DNA from: Bifidobacterium castoris
Lineage (GTDB): Bacteria; Actinomycetota; Actinomycetes; Actinomycetales; Bifidobacteriaceae
Assembly: GCF_003952025.1 (NCBI RefSeq)
Contig: NZ_QXGI01000009.1
Span: forward strand, 1 to 64,000
DNA length: 64,000 nucleotides
Direction of reading: 5' to 3'
Shown here: positions 27,804 through 37,305 of the stretch, piece by piece
Layout of the letters: every line of letters starts with the position of its first letter
Position numbering within the stretch: position 1 is the first letter of the stretch
Position numbers and translations under genes: made by a program
Notes under the pieces: model-generated
Told to the model about the DNA's origin: nothing
Database searches by the model: none
The model's input: the letters and a program-made list of their open reading frames with translations, nothing else

Positions 27804-28334
27804 CTACTTGTTGTCTTCGGACTGTTCCAGATCGGCGATCATCTTGTCGAGCATGTCCGACTGGACCGTCGGATCCTGAAGCTGCGTCTGCAGGATCTTG
27901 CCGGCAAGCGACGTGGCGATCGTGCCGACTTCGCCCTTGAGGCTGACCATCGCCTTCTGCTGCTGCGATTCGAGCGAGCGTTCGGCGTTGGCGGTGATCT
28001 GCGCGGCCTCGGTCTCGGCGCGCGAACGCGCGTCGGCGATGATGTGCGACGCCTCGGCGCGCGCGTCGTCGCGGATCTTCGACGCCTCGACGCGGGCGGT
28101 GCTCAGCTGCGCCTGATACTTCTTCTTGGCTTCCTCGGCGTCTTTCTGAGCCTGTTCCGCCTTGGCGAGGCCACCCTCGATCTTGGCGGCGCGCTCATCG
28201 AACACGGACTGGAACTTCGGCAGGAAGAACTTGTAGAAGAACGCGGCCACGATGACCAGGATGATCAGCGACCAGACGATGTCATAGATCTCGGGAAGGA
28301 ACAGCTGGATGCCGTCGTTTTCCGCCATGTCCAT
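27804..28334 (-). CDS. atpF: ATP synthase b subunit
   Basis: 176-residue stator stalk: one N-terminal membrane helix (about 12-36, IYDIVWSLIILVIVAAFFYKF) followed by a long coiled coil rich in Ala, Glu, Lys and Arg, and a C-terminal KMIADLEQS. ATG 28334 is selected by the strong AAAGGAGGAGAA; the frame opens further upstream at 28355 but that codon overlaps the ribosome site. Confidence 0.96.
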   Translation of the reverse strand: MDMAENDGIQLFLPEIYDIVWSLIILVIVAAFFYKFFLPKFQSVFDERAAKIEGGLAKAEQAQKDAEEAKKKYQAQLSTARVEASKIRDDARAEASHIIADARSRAETEAAQITANAERSLESQQQKAMVSLKGEVGTIATSLAGKILQTQLQDPTVQSDMLDKMIADLEQSEDNK

Positions 28335-28393
28335 GATTCGTTCTCCTCCTTTCATGTCCTCAAGTGATGATTCGTGTCGCTACTCGACCCGGA

Positions 28394-28642
<249 letters not shown>

Positions 28643-28675
28643 TCATTGCTTGATGCAACAAAATCATGCCGGCGG

Positions 28676-29488
28676 TCAGTCGATCTCCGGATAGCTCATA
28701 TTGATGTACGCGGTCGTCAGGATCGCGAAGATGTACGCCTGCAGCGCCGCGACGAGGATCTCGAAGAGATACATGAACATGCCGGCTGCGAAGGTCACGA
28801 CGCCGAAGGGCATCATCACCTTGTTCACGACGTCGATGAGGAAGTACTGCGTCGCCGACAGGCACAGCGCGAGGATGAGATGGCCGGAGACCATGTTCGC
28901 GAAGAGTCGGATCGTCAGCGAGAACGGGCGGATGACGAGCAGCTCGAGCAGCTGGATCGGCGAAAGCAGGATGTAGATCGGCCACGGGACGCCCTTCGGG
29001 AACAGCTCGTCGCGCAGAAAGTGGCCGAGGCCCTTCTCGCGGATGCCGGCGATCCAGTACTGGAAGAAGCACCACATCGCGAACACGAGCGGCAACGTGA
29101 TCGTCGCGCTCGCCGCGATGTTCATGCCCGGGACCTCGCCGCACAGGTTGAAGACGAGCAGCGTGAGGAACACGGTCGTGATCATCGGCACGTAACGCTT
29201 GCCGCGCGCCTCGCCCATGACCTGATAGACGATGTCCGTCTTCGTGAAGTTGACGATCCATTCGACGGCGCTCTGCCAACGTCCCGGCACGAGTTTCGCG
29301 CGCGCCGCCGTGATGCCCAGCACGAGCATCAGGATGATCGCGGCGAGGATGCGCACGAAGATGATGCGGTTGATCGCGAACGGAGTGCCCTGGAACAGGA
29401 TCTCCGGAGGAAGGAAGTCGTCGATGCTCGGCATATGCATCGACGACTCTGCGAGCGTGACGGCGCCTGCGGCGAATGCATCAACCAT
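28676..29488 (-). CDS. atpB: ATP synthase a subunit
   Basis: 270-residue membrane subunit making the proton half-channels. The essential arginine is in PFSLTIRLFANMVSGHLIL; the C-terminus has the conserved LQAYIFAILTTAYI. ATG 29488 follows AGGAGGCATGA. It is the first gene of atpBEFHAGDC; an atpI gene is not present upstream. Confidence 0.96.
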   Translation of the reverse strand: MVDAFAAGAVTLAESSMHMPSIDDFLPPEILFQGTPFAINRIIFVRILAAIILMLVLGITAARAKLVPGRWQSAVEWIVNFTKTDIVYQVMGEARGKRYVPMITTVFLTLLVFNLCGEVPGMNIAASATITLPLVFAMWCFFQYWIAGIREKGLGHFLRDELFPKGVPWPIYILLSPIQLLELLVIRPFSLTIRLFANMVSGHLILALCLSATQYFLIDVVNKVMMPFGVVTFAAGMFMYLFEILVAALQAYIFAILTTAYINMSYPEID

Positions 29489-29851
29489 TCATGCCTCCTG
29501 ATGTTACGAATTGTCTGATGACAGTGTAATCCGACTGATGTCCAGTACGTACCGCGTATGTGACGGCGAGATTACCGCACCGGCGATGTTCCACCGATGT
29601 GCCGACGTCAGGTTCAGCAGCGTGCGAACATGCGCGTCATGCGCTATCGCGCCCGCCCTGAGGCGTCCTCTCTCCTCGTCTTCCTCATGCGCCGTTTCTC
29701 ATGTGCCGGGGTGGTGACCGCCTCGGCGCCGTGAAGCGTATTGGGACCTTATCTTTCCACTGACGGCGATTATTGGCCTGATAGTGGACATCGACGATCC
29801 GCGCGCGTCGCCGCGTCCCGTTCGCGTCCGAACGCCGGCGTTTCGTACGGA
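29489..29851. other. Intergenic region between metA and the atp operon
   Basis: 363 bases without a supported gene. It must hold the atp promoter; TACACT (29523-29528, minus strand) is a possible -10 with a leader of about 35 nt, but I see no good -35. AACGCCGGCGTT (29831-29842) is a perfect palindrome close behind metA. Nothing else is recognised. Confidence 0.4.
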
Positions 29852-30892
29852 TCAGTCGTGCGGGACGATGAGGCCGTAGCCGTCGTCGAGGAACGGGCGG
29901 AAGCCGTCCTCGCGCGGCGAGCTCGGCGCGTGGCGCACGACGTGGTCGGTGCCGGGGCGGCGCTGCGCGCGCAGCTGCGGCACCTCGGTCAGGTCGTACG
30001 GCGTCATCTGGTAGACCCAGTTGAGCCAGTTGCGCCACAGCAGGTTCGCGTGCGCGCGCCACGAGAACAGCGGTTCGATCGTCGGGTCGTCGTTCGGGAA
30101 GTAGTTGGTCGGGAACGGCACGTTGTCGAGGCCGCGCTCCATGTCGCGGCGGTACTCCTCGGCGAGCGTGTATTTGCCGTACTCCCAGTGACCGAGCGCG
30201 AACACCTCGGAGAAGTCGCGCGTCGCGATGAGGCCCGGGCCCGAGCGCGGCCCCCAGGTCAGGACCTGCAGGTCCGGGTTCGCGGCCACATCCTGCTCGC
30301 TGACGGCGGCGACGCGCGAATGCGGCTGCAGCGCGATCTCGTCGAAGCCGTTCGTCAGGAAGCAGTATTCGTCCTGCAGATACTGCGGGAAGACGCCGAA
30401 GATCTTCTCGGGAAGGCCGATCTTGCGCACGCCGTAGCGGTGGTTGAGCGCGCCCATCGCGCCCCAGCACAGATACATCGTCGAGAACACATGGCTCGCG
30501 GCCCAGTCGAGGATGCGCCTGAACTCGTCCCAGTAGTCGACCTGCTCGAAGGGAAGGTGCTCGACCGGCGCGCCGGTGACGATGAGGCCGTCGTAGTAGT
30601 TGTCGGCGAAGGACTCCGGCGGCTCGTAGAACTTGACGAGATGGTCGGCGCTCACATGCGTCGACTCGTGCGTGCCCGTCTTCATGAAGTCGATGTCCAC
30701 CTGCAGCGGCGATTTCGAGATCAGCCGCAGCAGCTGCGTCTCCGTCTCGATCTTCTTCGGCATCAGGTTGAGGATGACCATCTTGAGCGGACGCACGCGC
30801 TGCCGCTCCGCCTCGGGCTTCTCGAGCGCGAAGATGCGCTCGGAGTCGAGGATGTCACGCGCCGGGAGGCCTCCGGGAATTTTGATAGGCAT
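29852..30892 (-). CDS. metA: Homoserine O-acetyltransferase (MetA family)
   Basis: 346-residue homoserine O-acyltransferase, first committed step of methionine synthesis. The catalytic triad is visible: nucleophile C142 in MYLCWGAMGA, H235 and E237 in FALGHWEYGKYTL. Residue 111, which separates acetyl-CoA-using (Glu) from succinyl-CoA-using (Gly) MetA enzymes, is Glu here (TGAPVEHLPFE). I therefore predict O-acetylhomoserine as product. About 30 residues at the C-terminus (after QRRPGTDHVV) exceed the E. coli enzyme. AGGAAACC precedes the ATG. It is a single gene between the atp operon and the initiator tRNA, and draws on homoserine from hom. Confidence 0.94.
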   Translation of the reverse strand: MPIKIPGGLPARDILDSERIFALEKPEAERQRVRPLKMVILNLMPKKIETETQLLRLISKSPLQVDIDFMKTGTHESTHVSADHLVKFYEPPESFADNYYDGLIVTGAPVEHLPFEQVDYWDEFRRILDWAASHVFSTMYLCWGAMGALNHRYGVRKIGLPEKIFGVFPQYLQDEYCFLTNGFDEIALQPHSRVAAVSEQDVAANPDLQVLTWGPRSGPGLIATRDFSEVFALGHWEYGKYTLAEEYRRDMERGLDNVPFPTNYFPNDDPTIEPLFSWRAHANLLWRNWLNWVYQMTPYDLTEVPQLRAQRRPGTDHVVRHAPSSPREDGFRPFLDDGYGLIVPHD

Positions 30893-30964
30893 GGTTTCCT
30901 ATTATGTGCGCACGGCATAACAAAAGCCGATCCTCACGACGCAAGCATCACGACACGCCGATGA

Positions 30965-30992
30965 TTGACATTTGGATTCATGCGTGTATATT
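30965..30992 (+). promoter_or_regulatory. Promoter of the initiator tRNA
   Basis: Perfect -35 TTGACA (30965-30970), 16-base spacer, -10 TATATT (30987-30992), ending 25 bases before the tRNA. It is among the strongest consensus promoters in the window, as expected for a stable RNA. Confidence 0.8.
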
Positions 30993-31017
30993 GGTGAGAG
31001 CTGTGCAAAACAGCCGA

Positions 31018-31094
31018 CGCGGGGTGGAGCAGCTCGGTAGCTCGCTGGGCTCATAACCCAGAGGTCCATGGTTCAAATCCATGCCCCGCTACCA
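31018..31094 (+). tRNA. Initiator tRNA-fMet (anticodon CAT)
   Basis: 77 bases including encoded CCA. Initiator features are present: an unpaired 1-72 position (C1 opposite T72) and three G-C pairs at the base of the anticodon stem (GGG CTCATAA CCC). Acceptor CGCGGGG/CCCCGCT, T-loop TTCAAAT. Confidence 0.96.
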
Positions 31095-31096
31095 AC

Positions 31097-31126
31097 AAGG
31101 CCGGAGATCTACGGATCTTCGGCCTT
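31097..31126 (+). terminator. Terminator of tRNA-fMet
   Basis: AAGGCCG/CGGCCTT arms with inner AGATC/GATCT pairing, two bases after the tRNA. The T-run is only CTT. Confidence 0.6.
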
Positions 31127-31294
31127 CTGCGTTGCGCCGGCGGCCCGCTCTGCGACGCCGCCGCAACAGACGCCATAGCAAAATCGTCCACTGGCGGAAC
31201 CCTTGCGACCAGTAGCTGAATCAACGGAAAAGCACAAACGCGGCCGCGTATATTGAATGCACCATCGGCTACATAACAACAACAAGGAGGCCAT

Positions 31295-32626
31295 ATGGCT
31301 GAGGCAACCAACACCGCGCCGCTCGCAGGCATCAAGGTCATCGATTGGACGCAGGTGCAGTCGGGTCCGTCCTGCACGCAGATCCTTGCATGGCTCGGCG
31401 CAGAGGTCATCAAGCTGGAGAAGGTCCATGGCGGCGACCCGACCCGCAACGAGATGAACGACGTCGACGGCTCCTACTCGCTGTACTTCCTGCAGCTCAA
31501 CGCCAACAAGAAGTCGATCACCCTCGACATGAAGGATCCGGAAGGCAAGAAGATCCTCACCGATCTGCTCAAGGACGCCGATGTCTTCGTCGAGAACATC
31601 GGCCCGGGCGATGTGGAGAAGCTCGGCTTCGGCTGGGATGAGGTCCACAAGATCAACCCCAAGTGCATCATGGCATCCCTGAAGGGCTTCAACCAGGGCA
31701 GCCGCTTCGAACACGTCAAGGCCTTCGAGCCGGTCGCGCAGTGCGCCGGTGGCGCCGCTTCGACGACCGGCTGGTGGGAAGGCGACGAGAACATCCCGAC
31801 CCAGTCCGGCGCCGCGCTCGGCGACTCGAACACCGGCATGCATCTGACGATCGCGATCCTCGCCGCGCTGATGCAGCGCGAGCGCACCGGCGAAGGCGTC
31901 TTCGTCTACCAGTCGATGCAGAACGCCGTGCTCAACCTGTGCCGCATCAAGCTGCGCGACCAGCTCATCCTCGACCACCTGCATCAGCTGTCCTACTACG
32001 ACTGCTATCCGGGCTACAAGTTCGGCAAGGCGATCCCGCGCGCGGCCAACGCCGAAGGCGGCCTCGTGCTTGGCTGGTGCTACCGCGCGAAGGGCTGGGA
32101 GACCGATCCGAACGCCTACGTGTACATCGTCATCCAGCAGTCCGAGAAGGGCTTCGAGGAGTTCTGCAACGCGATGGGCTTCCAGGACTGGCTCACCGAT
32201 CCGCGCTTCAACACCGCGAACGCCCGCGACGAGCACAAGCAGGAAGTGTACAAGCGCGTCGAGGAATACACGATGCAGTACGACAAGCACACGCTGACGG
32301 AGGAACTCGGCGCCAAGGGCGTCCCGGTCGGCCCGGTGCTCGACTGGAACGAGCTCGAGAACGACCCCGACCTCAACGAGGACGGCACGTTGGTCACGAT
32401 CGACCAGGGTGACGCCCGCGGCACGTTCAAGACGATCGGTCTGCCGTTCACGATGAGCAACTACACGCCCGACTACCAGCGCGCGCCGAAGCTCGGCGAG
32501 AACAACGAGGAGATCCTCACCGCCCTCGGCTACACCGAGGACCAGATCAAGGACCTCGCGACGAAGGGCGTCATCGGCTCCAACGACGGCGTCAAGGCCG
32601 ACCTGACCGCCGCTTCTGAAGCCTGA
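31295..32626 (+). CDS. frc: Formyl-CoA transferase (class III CoA-transferase)
   Basis: 443 residues, family III CoA-transferase that moves CoA from formyl-CoA to oxalate, activating oxalate for decarboxylation. Evidence: GIKVIDWTQVQSGPSCTQI at the N-terminus, GAEVIKLEKVHGGDPTR, the catalytic-aspartate region in SGAALGDSNTGMHL, and length and C-terminal pattern matching bacterial Frc. AAGGAGG is four bases before the ATG; TATATT (31248-31253) is a possible -10. Oxc and a candidate transporter lie 9-12 kb downstream on the other strand, separated by a sugar locus. The gap 31127-31294 shows nothing else. Confidence 0.93.
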   Translation: MAEATNTAPLAGIKVIDWTQVQSGPSCTQILAWLGAEVIKLEKVHGGDPTRNEMNDVDGSYSLYFLQLNANKKSITLDMKDPEGKKILTDLLKDADVFVENIGPGDVEKLGFGWDEVHKINPKCIMASLKGFNQGSRFEHVKAFEPVAQCAGGAASTTGWWEGDENIPTQSGAALGDSNTGMHLTIAILAALMQRERTGEGVFVYQSMQNAVLNLCRIKLRDQLILDHLHQLSYYDCYPGYKFGKAIPRAANAEGGLVLGWCYRAKGWETDPNAYVYIVIQQSEKGFEEFCNAMGFQDWLTDPRFNTANARDEHKQEVYKRVEEYTMQYDKHTLTEELGAKGVPVGPVLDWNELENDPDLNEDGTLVTIDQGDARGTFKTIGLPFTMSNYTPDYQRAPKLGENNEEILTALGYTEDQIKDLATKGVIGSNDGVKADLTAASEA

Positions 32627-32650
32627 GCCACACCACGGCCCATGAATGAC

Positions 32651-32687
32651 GAGGGGGCGGCAACCGGACACCGGTTGCCGCCCCCTC
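32651..32687. terminator. Hairpin between frc and the GH31 gene
   Basis: Perfect 17-base arms (32651-32667, 32671-32687) with a 3-base loop, between convergent frc and the GH31 gene. A run of eight G (32748-32755) lies further on; no other feature is seen before 32819. Confidence 0.8.
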
Positions 32688-32818
32688 GCTGCATCTCGGT
32701 CACGTTTCCACGTACTCTTCCGGAGCCATCGCCCGGGAAGGGTCCGAGGGGGGGGCGCTTGCACATCAGATCCTTCGCCGGCACCGATCGGGGACGCCGA
32801 GCGAAGAGGAGGCCTTCC

Positions 32819-35335
32819 CTAATCCACCGATCCCGCATCCCTCAACAGCACCTCGGCCAAGGCGGAGATCACCGGCTGCGGTACATGCGAAGTGACTATG
32901 GAGGGGGCGCCGCCCGTTTGCACATCCAGCGCATGCAACGATGCGAGCGCACCCGCCCCGCCCCTTCGGATGGCGTCGAAGGCGAGGTCCTTGCCTACGT
33001 TCGGCATCTGCGCGTCGAGCAGGATGCGGCGGCAGTCCTCGACGAAGGGGCTGTCCGCGACGCATGCCCCTTCCACGCTGAGTTCCATCGTCTGGTCGAC
33101 CGGGACATCGTGCGCCGTGATGCTCAGCGACAGCGCATGGTCGTCATATCCCGTGACGCAAGCGTGGCCGACGCCCCCGATGGATGCGTGCACATCCTTC
33201 CCGGGATCCTTGAGCGGAGCCACACCGCGAATGGTGAAGGTCCAGTCGCGCAACCGCGGCACGCAGCCGGCCTCGCCGGATGCCGGCTCGACGATGAGCC
33301 GCATGCCGCGCCTATCCCATTGCTGCGAGATGACGGTCCGGGCGCATCGGCCGTCGCGGACATGGGCCCATACACCGTCGTCCTCGATAAGCGTGAACGT
33401 CCCATCGCCCGGGAACGCCAGCACTTGCATATGCCGCGGATTGGCTATGGTGTTGAGCGCCGGTCCATCACCGACCTCTTGCATCGGGATGATCGCCCCC
33501 GCTTTGGCGAACACCGGCGTCGCGTCGATCGTCCTCCAAACGCTCAGGCGGCGGCCACCGGAACCGGCCGTGTACCGCCTTCCGTCGAAGAAATCGAACC
33601 ACTCCCCCTGCGGCAGCCAAAGATCCGCACGCCCGCGTCGGCTTTCCGGGTCATTGCGCCGGGTGATGGGCGCCGCGACCAGTTCCGTGCCGAAACGGTA
33701 TTCGTTCGGATACCAGTAGGCCGCATCCTGTTGGGGGTGTTGCCAGTACATCGGTTCGACCAGCGGCCGTCCGTCGCGCGCCGCGCGGTGGTTCATGGTG
33801 TAGAGGTAAGGGATCAGCGCCTGACGCAGACGCAGCGATCGGACCATCGCCGACCGCACCGGTTCCGGGAAGTTCCACGGCTCCTTGCCCGAGAACGGGG
33901 AGCTGCTCGAATGCAGCCTGTTGATGGGGCTGAACACGCCGTATTGGTACCAGCGGGCCTCCAGCTCGTCGTCGCGGTAGCCGAGCATGTGGCCGCCTAT
34001 ATCATGGCTCCACCAGCCGTAGCCGATGTTGGAGGCCGTTGCGGTGAAGCGCGGCTGGAAATCGAGCGACTCCCAGGTCATCACCGTGTCGCCCGAGAAC
34101 CCTATCGGGTAACGATGCGAGCCGGGGCCGGCATAGCGGCTGAAGGTGAGGGGCCAGTGGCCGTCACGGCCCGAATCGAGGTAGCGGCTGTGGTTGAGCA
34201 TCCATAACGGATCGAGGCCGCGCTGTCTGGTGACGCCGCCCTGTTGCCAGTCGACCCACCAGAAGTCGACTCCGTCGCGGCTCAGACGCTCCATCATCGT
34301 CAGGTAGGCGTCCATGAACCGTGGACTGGATGGGTCGAACTCCACCGGATCGCCGGAAGCCGGGTCGATGCGCATGTCCCGCGCCACCTGCGGATACTCG
34401 TCCTCGAAGGCGCGGATGCCGTCGCGCGGATGCTCGTTGAGCGTCACATGCAGCCCACGCCCATGCAGTTCGCGCAGGAACCCCCGGCGGTCCGGGAAGA
34501 GGTCCGTGTTCCAGCTATAGCCGGTCCAGCCCGAACCATACTTCGGGTCCGGGTCCGTGATGTGCCAATCCATGTCGATGACGGACACGGTGAACGGGAT
34601 GCCCTCCGCGGCGAAGCGGTCCATGAGGTCAAGGTATTCCCGCTGGCCATAGCGGTAGAACCTGCTCCACCAATTGCCGAGCGCGAACCTCGGGATCAGC
34701 GGGGTGGGCCCGGTGAGCCGGTGGAAGTCCTCGACGGCTTCGGTGAAACGCAGGCCATAGCCGAAGAAATACAGATCGCGGCGGTCGGCGTCGCGAACGC
34801 GTGCGGTGGGCCAGGTGCCGAACGGGTTGTCGACGCCGTTGACCTGCGCACGTTCGGCGATCACGTTGTCATCGGTGTCGTCAAGCACCGCCCAACCGTC
34901 GCGGGAGAGCACTCCGTCGCCCAACGGTATCGCGCCGTCCGCCTCGTCGAGGGTCTTCGCCGTGCCCTTGAGGTTGCCTTTCGGCTCATCCCCGTAATGC
35001 CAGGTGTTGAACTGGCTGCCGGGAACGCCTTTGACGATGACGCTCAGCCCTTCCTTGCTGAACGGCTTGCCGTCGTATTCGAGCCGCAGCGCGGGCGTGT
35101 CGATCCGCACACCGCCATCAAGCCGGGTGATGCGGGCATGTATCTCCCGGCCCAATGCGCGATTGAGCACCGTCTGCGTCGGACGGTCCTCGAACTCCCC
35201 GTCCGCTGACCATTCGAGGCGGATCAGGGAGTCGGTGAGCACCGAAATGCGCCAATGCCCGCCTTGAACGATCTGATCAGCCGGGGCCATCGGATGAAGG
35301 GTATCGGCAAACCCGCGGAATGCGTCGTAGGTCAT
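32819..35335 (-). CDS. Glycoside hydrolase family 31 (alpha-glucosidase/alpha-xylosidase type)
   Basis: 838-residue GH31 enzyme, cytoplasmic (no signal peptide). The nucleophile is D362 in DFWWVDWQQGG and the acid/base D416 in IGFSGDTVMTWESL; VSVIDMDWH (251-258) and a conserved ALGNWWSRFYRYGQREY support the family. Members release alpha-glucose or alpha-xylose from the non-reducing end; the exact linkage is not readable here. It is the last gene of an operon SBP-permease-permease-GH31 and should act on the imported oligosaccharide. ATG 35335 begins the conserved part; the frame opens 15 codons earlier but no ribosome site supports it, and that supporting ATG 35335 is also weak. Confidence 0.9.
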   Translation of the reverse strand: MTYDAFRGFADTLHPMAPADQIVQGGHWRISVLTDSLIRLEWSADGEFEDRPTQTVLNRALGREIHARITRLDGGVRIDTPALRLEYDGKPFSKEGLSVIVKGVPGSQFNTWHYGDEPKGNLKGTAKTLDEADGAIPLGDGVLSRDGWAVLDDTDDNVIAERAQVNGVDNPFGTWPTARVRDADRRDLYFFGYGLRFTEAVEDFHRLTGPTPLIPRFALGNWWSRFYRYGQREYLDLMDRFAAEGIPFTVSVIDMDWHITDPDPKYGSGWTGYSWNTDLFPDRRGFLRELHGRGLHVTLNEHPRDGIRAFEDEYPQVARDMRIDPASGDPVEFDPSSPRFMDAYLTMMERLSRDGVDFWWVDWQQGGVTRQRGLDPLWMLNHSRYLDSGRDGHWPLTFSRYAGPGSHRYPIGFSGDTVMTWESLDFQPRFTATASNIGYGWWSHDIGGHMLGYRDDELEARWYQYGVFSPINRLHSSSSPFSGKEPWNFPEPVRSAMVRSLRLRQALIPYLYTMNHRAARDGRPLVEPMYWQHPQQDAAYWYPNEYRFGTELVAAPITRRNDPESRRGRADLWLPQGEWFDFFDGRRYTAGSGGRRLSVWRTIDATPVFAKAGAIIPMQEVGDGPALNTIANPRHMQVLAFPGDGTFTLIEDDGVWAHVRDGRCARTVISQQWDRRGMRLIVEPASGEAGCVPRLRDWTFTIRGVAPLKDPGKDVHASIGGVGHACVTGYDDHALSLSITAHDVPVDQTMELSVEGACVADSPFVEDCRRILLDAQMPNVGKDLAFDAIRRGGAGALASLHALDVQTGGAPSIVTSHVPQPVISALAEVLLRDAGSVD

Positions 35336-35354
35336 CGTGGTCTCGCTTTCATGT

Positions 35355-36179
35355 TCACTTGCCGCTGCCTGCGGCCACACCGGCTATGAACTGCTTCTGG
35401 AAGATGAGGTAGATAATGATAACCGGCACGATGGCCAGGCTCGTGGCCGCGAACAGGCCGCCGTAATCGGTGCCGTACTGGCCGTTGAACAGCTTGAGGC
35501 CCACGGCGAGGAGCTGCTTTTTCTCGTCGGTGATCATGAGGAACGGCCACAGGTAGTCCTCCCAGTTCCACAGGAATGTGAAGATGGCGAGCGCGGCTAT
35601 CGTGTTGTGGCTCATCGGCAGGATGATGCGGTGGAAGATGCGCGTGTCGGAGGCGCCGTCGAGTTTGGCGGCCTCGATGAGCTCATCGGGGATGACCGAG
35701 ATCGACTGGCGGAACATGAAGATGCCGAACGCGCTGATGAGGCTGGGCACGATGAGCGACGTGTACGTGTCGAGCCAACCGAACTGCGTCATCATCTCGT
35801 ACTGCGGGATGATCGTGACGGCCCAGGGCACCATCATCGTGCTCATGACGACGCCGAACAGCAGGTTGCGGCCGCGGAAGCGCATCTTCGCGAAGACGAA
35901 GCCGAGGGCCGCGCTCGTGTAGATGACGATGACCGTCTTGACGGTGGCGATGAACAGCGAGTTGGCGAACAGCCGCAGGAAGTCGAACTTCTGCTGGATG
36001 CCCACATAGTTGCCGACGGTGGACGGGGCCGGGAACAGACCGCCGGCGACCTTGACGATCTCGCTGTTGGGGGCGAAAGACGACAGCAGCATCCATATGA
36101 AAGGCACCACCGTGACGAAGGCCACGACGAACAACAGGATGGTGAGGATGACCGAACCGATCTTGCGACGCGTTTTCAT
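35355..36179 (-). CDS. Carbohydrate ABC transporter permease (MalG type)
   Basis: 274-residue inner-membrane permease with six predicted helices and the EAA loop EAAKLDGASDTRIFHRIILPM, which contacts the ATPase. It starts with a four-base overlap (ATGA) with the partner permease gene, so the two are translationally coupled. No ATP-binding protein is encoded in the locus; bifidobacteria and relatives commonly use a shared MsiK-type ATPase. Confidence 0.93.
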   Translation of the reverse strand: MKTRRKIGSVILTILLFVVAFVTVVPFIWMLLSSFAPNSEIVKVAGGLFPAPSTVGNYVGIQQKFDFLRLFANSLFIATVKTVIVIYTSAALGFVFAKMRFRGRNLLFGVVMSTMMVPWAVTIIPQYEMMTQFGWLDTYTSLIVPSLISAFGIFMFRQSISVIPDELIEAAKLDGASDTRIFHRIILPMSHNTIAALAIFTFLWNWEDYLWPFLMITDEKKQLLAVGLKLFNGQYGTDYGGLFAATSLAIVPVIIIYLIFQKQFIAGVAAGSGK

Positions 36180-37156
36180 GACAGCCCCTCCGTGTCTCCG
36201 GAGACCTTGAACATGATGATCGTGAGGATGCCGGTGAACAGGAAGAGCACGACGCTCATCGCCGAGGCGACCCCGAAATTGTACTTCTGGAAGGCCTGAT
36301 CGAAGATCAGGTAGCTGATGGTGTAGGTGGAGGTGCCCGGGCCGCCGTCCGTCATCACGAGGATCTGCACATATGCCTGCAGGTAGCTGATCAGCGAGGT
36401 GATGACGACGAACAGCGTGGTGGGCTTGAGCAGCGGCAGCGTGATCCTGAAGAAGGTCTGCACGCCGTTCGCGCCGTCGATCGCGGCGCCCTCGTACACG
36501 TCACGCGGCAGATTCATCAATCCGGCGAGGTACAGGACGGTGGCGTAGCCGAAGTCCTTCCATATCGTCATCAATATGATGGCCGGCAACGCCCATTTGG
36601 GGTCGTGCAGCCAGTTGATGTTGAGGCCGGTGACGCGGTCGATCATGCCGAACTGCGGGTCGAACATCCACATCCACACGAAACTCACGGCCACCAGAGG
36701 CGTGATCGTGGGCATGTAGAACAGGCCACGCAGCGTGTCGCGGCATTTAACGAGCCTCGAGTTAAGCAATAGGGCGAGGCCGAGGCCCAGAACCACGCGG
36801 AACACGGTGGCGAACACGCAGAAGACGGCGGTGTGCCACATCGAGTCCCAGAACAGGCCGTCGGTGAGGATCTGCCTGAAGTTCTCGAAGCCCACCCAGT
36901 CGTAGGTGCCCACGAGAGGATTCCAGTCGTGCAGGCTGCCGACGAACGCCTTGTAGATGGGGTACGCCAGGAAGATGGCGAAGTAGATGATGAGCAACGT
37001 GACGGCGACGTTGCGGAACGTGAAGATGCGGGATCCCACGCTTTCGTACCCGCGGTTCCTGCGGCGGCGCCAGCGTGGACGGGAATTTTCGGAGTCCGGG
37101 ACGGATTCGGGCTCCGGTGCGATCTCCCATTGCGAAGGAAGGGTCGTGTCGGACAT
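36176..37156 (-). CDS. Carbohydrate ABC transporter permease (MalF type)
   Basis: 326-residue permease. A charged N-terminus (about 1-45, RPRWRRRRNRG) precedes six membrane helices; the EAA loop reads YEGAAIDGANGVQTFFRITLPLL. It follows the binding-protein gene by 149 bases and overlaps the second permease gene. Confidence 0.93.
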   Translation of the reverse strand: MSDTTLPSQWEIAPEPESVPDSENSRPRWRRRRNRGYESVGSRIFTFRNVAVTLLIIYFAIFLAYPIYKAFVGSLHDWNPLVGTYDWVGFENFRQILTDGLFWDSMWHTAVFCVFATVFRVVLGLGLALLLNSRLVKCRDTLRGLFYMPTITPLVAVSFVWMWMFDPQFGMIDRVTGLNINWLHDPKWALPAIILMTIWKDFGYATVLYLAGLMNLPRDVYEGAAIDGANGVQTFFRITLPLLKPTTLFVVITSLISYLQAYVQILVMTDGGPGTSTYTISYLIFDQAFQKYNFGVASAMSVVLFLFTGILTIIMFKVSGDTEGLS

Positions 37157-37305
37157 GGTGTACTCGATTCGGCTGGACAGCCGCGCTCAGGTGCGGGGCG
37201 GCCGTTGTTGGTGGGGTTCATGCGCAATGGAGCGGGCGGCGGCAAGGAAAGGAAGAAGGAAGCCGCCGCCCATCCTGACGCGGTGACGAGGAACGGTGCG
37301 GGCGC

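Noticed and set aside
30893-31017. Methionine-type riboswitch ahead of metA
   Set aside because: The gap to the tRNA promoter is too short and shows no conserved SAM-riboswitch core or paired helices.
31018-31094. C1-T72 mismatch in tRNA-fMet as an oddity
   Set aside because: An unpaired 1-72 position defines initiators, and the same pair is usual in actinobacterial tRNA-fMet.
32748-32755. Run of eight G as a phase-variation tract
   Set aside because: It lies outside any gene, behind the GH31 stop, with no promoter element affected.
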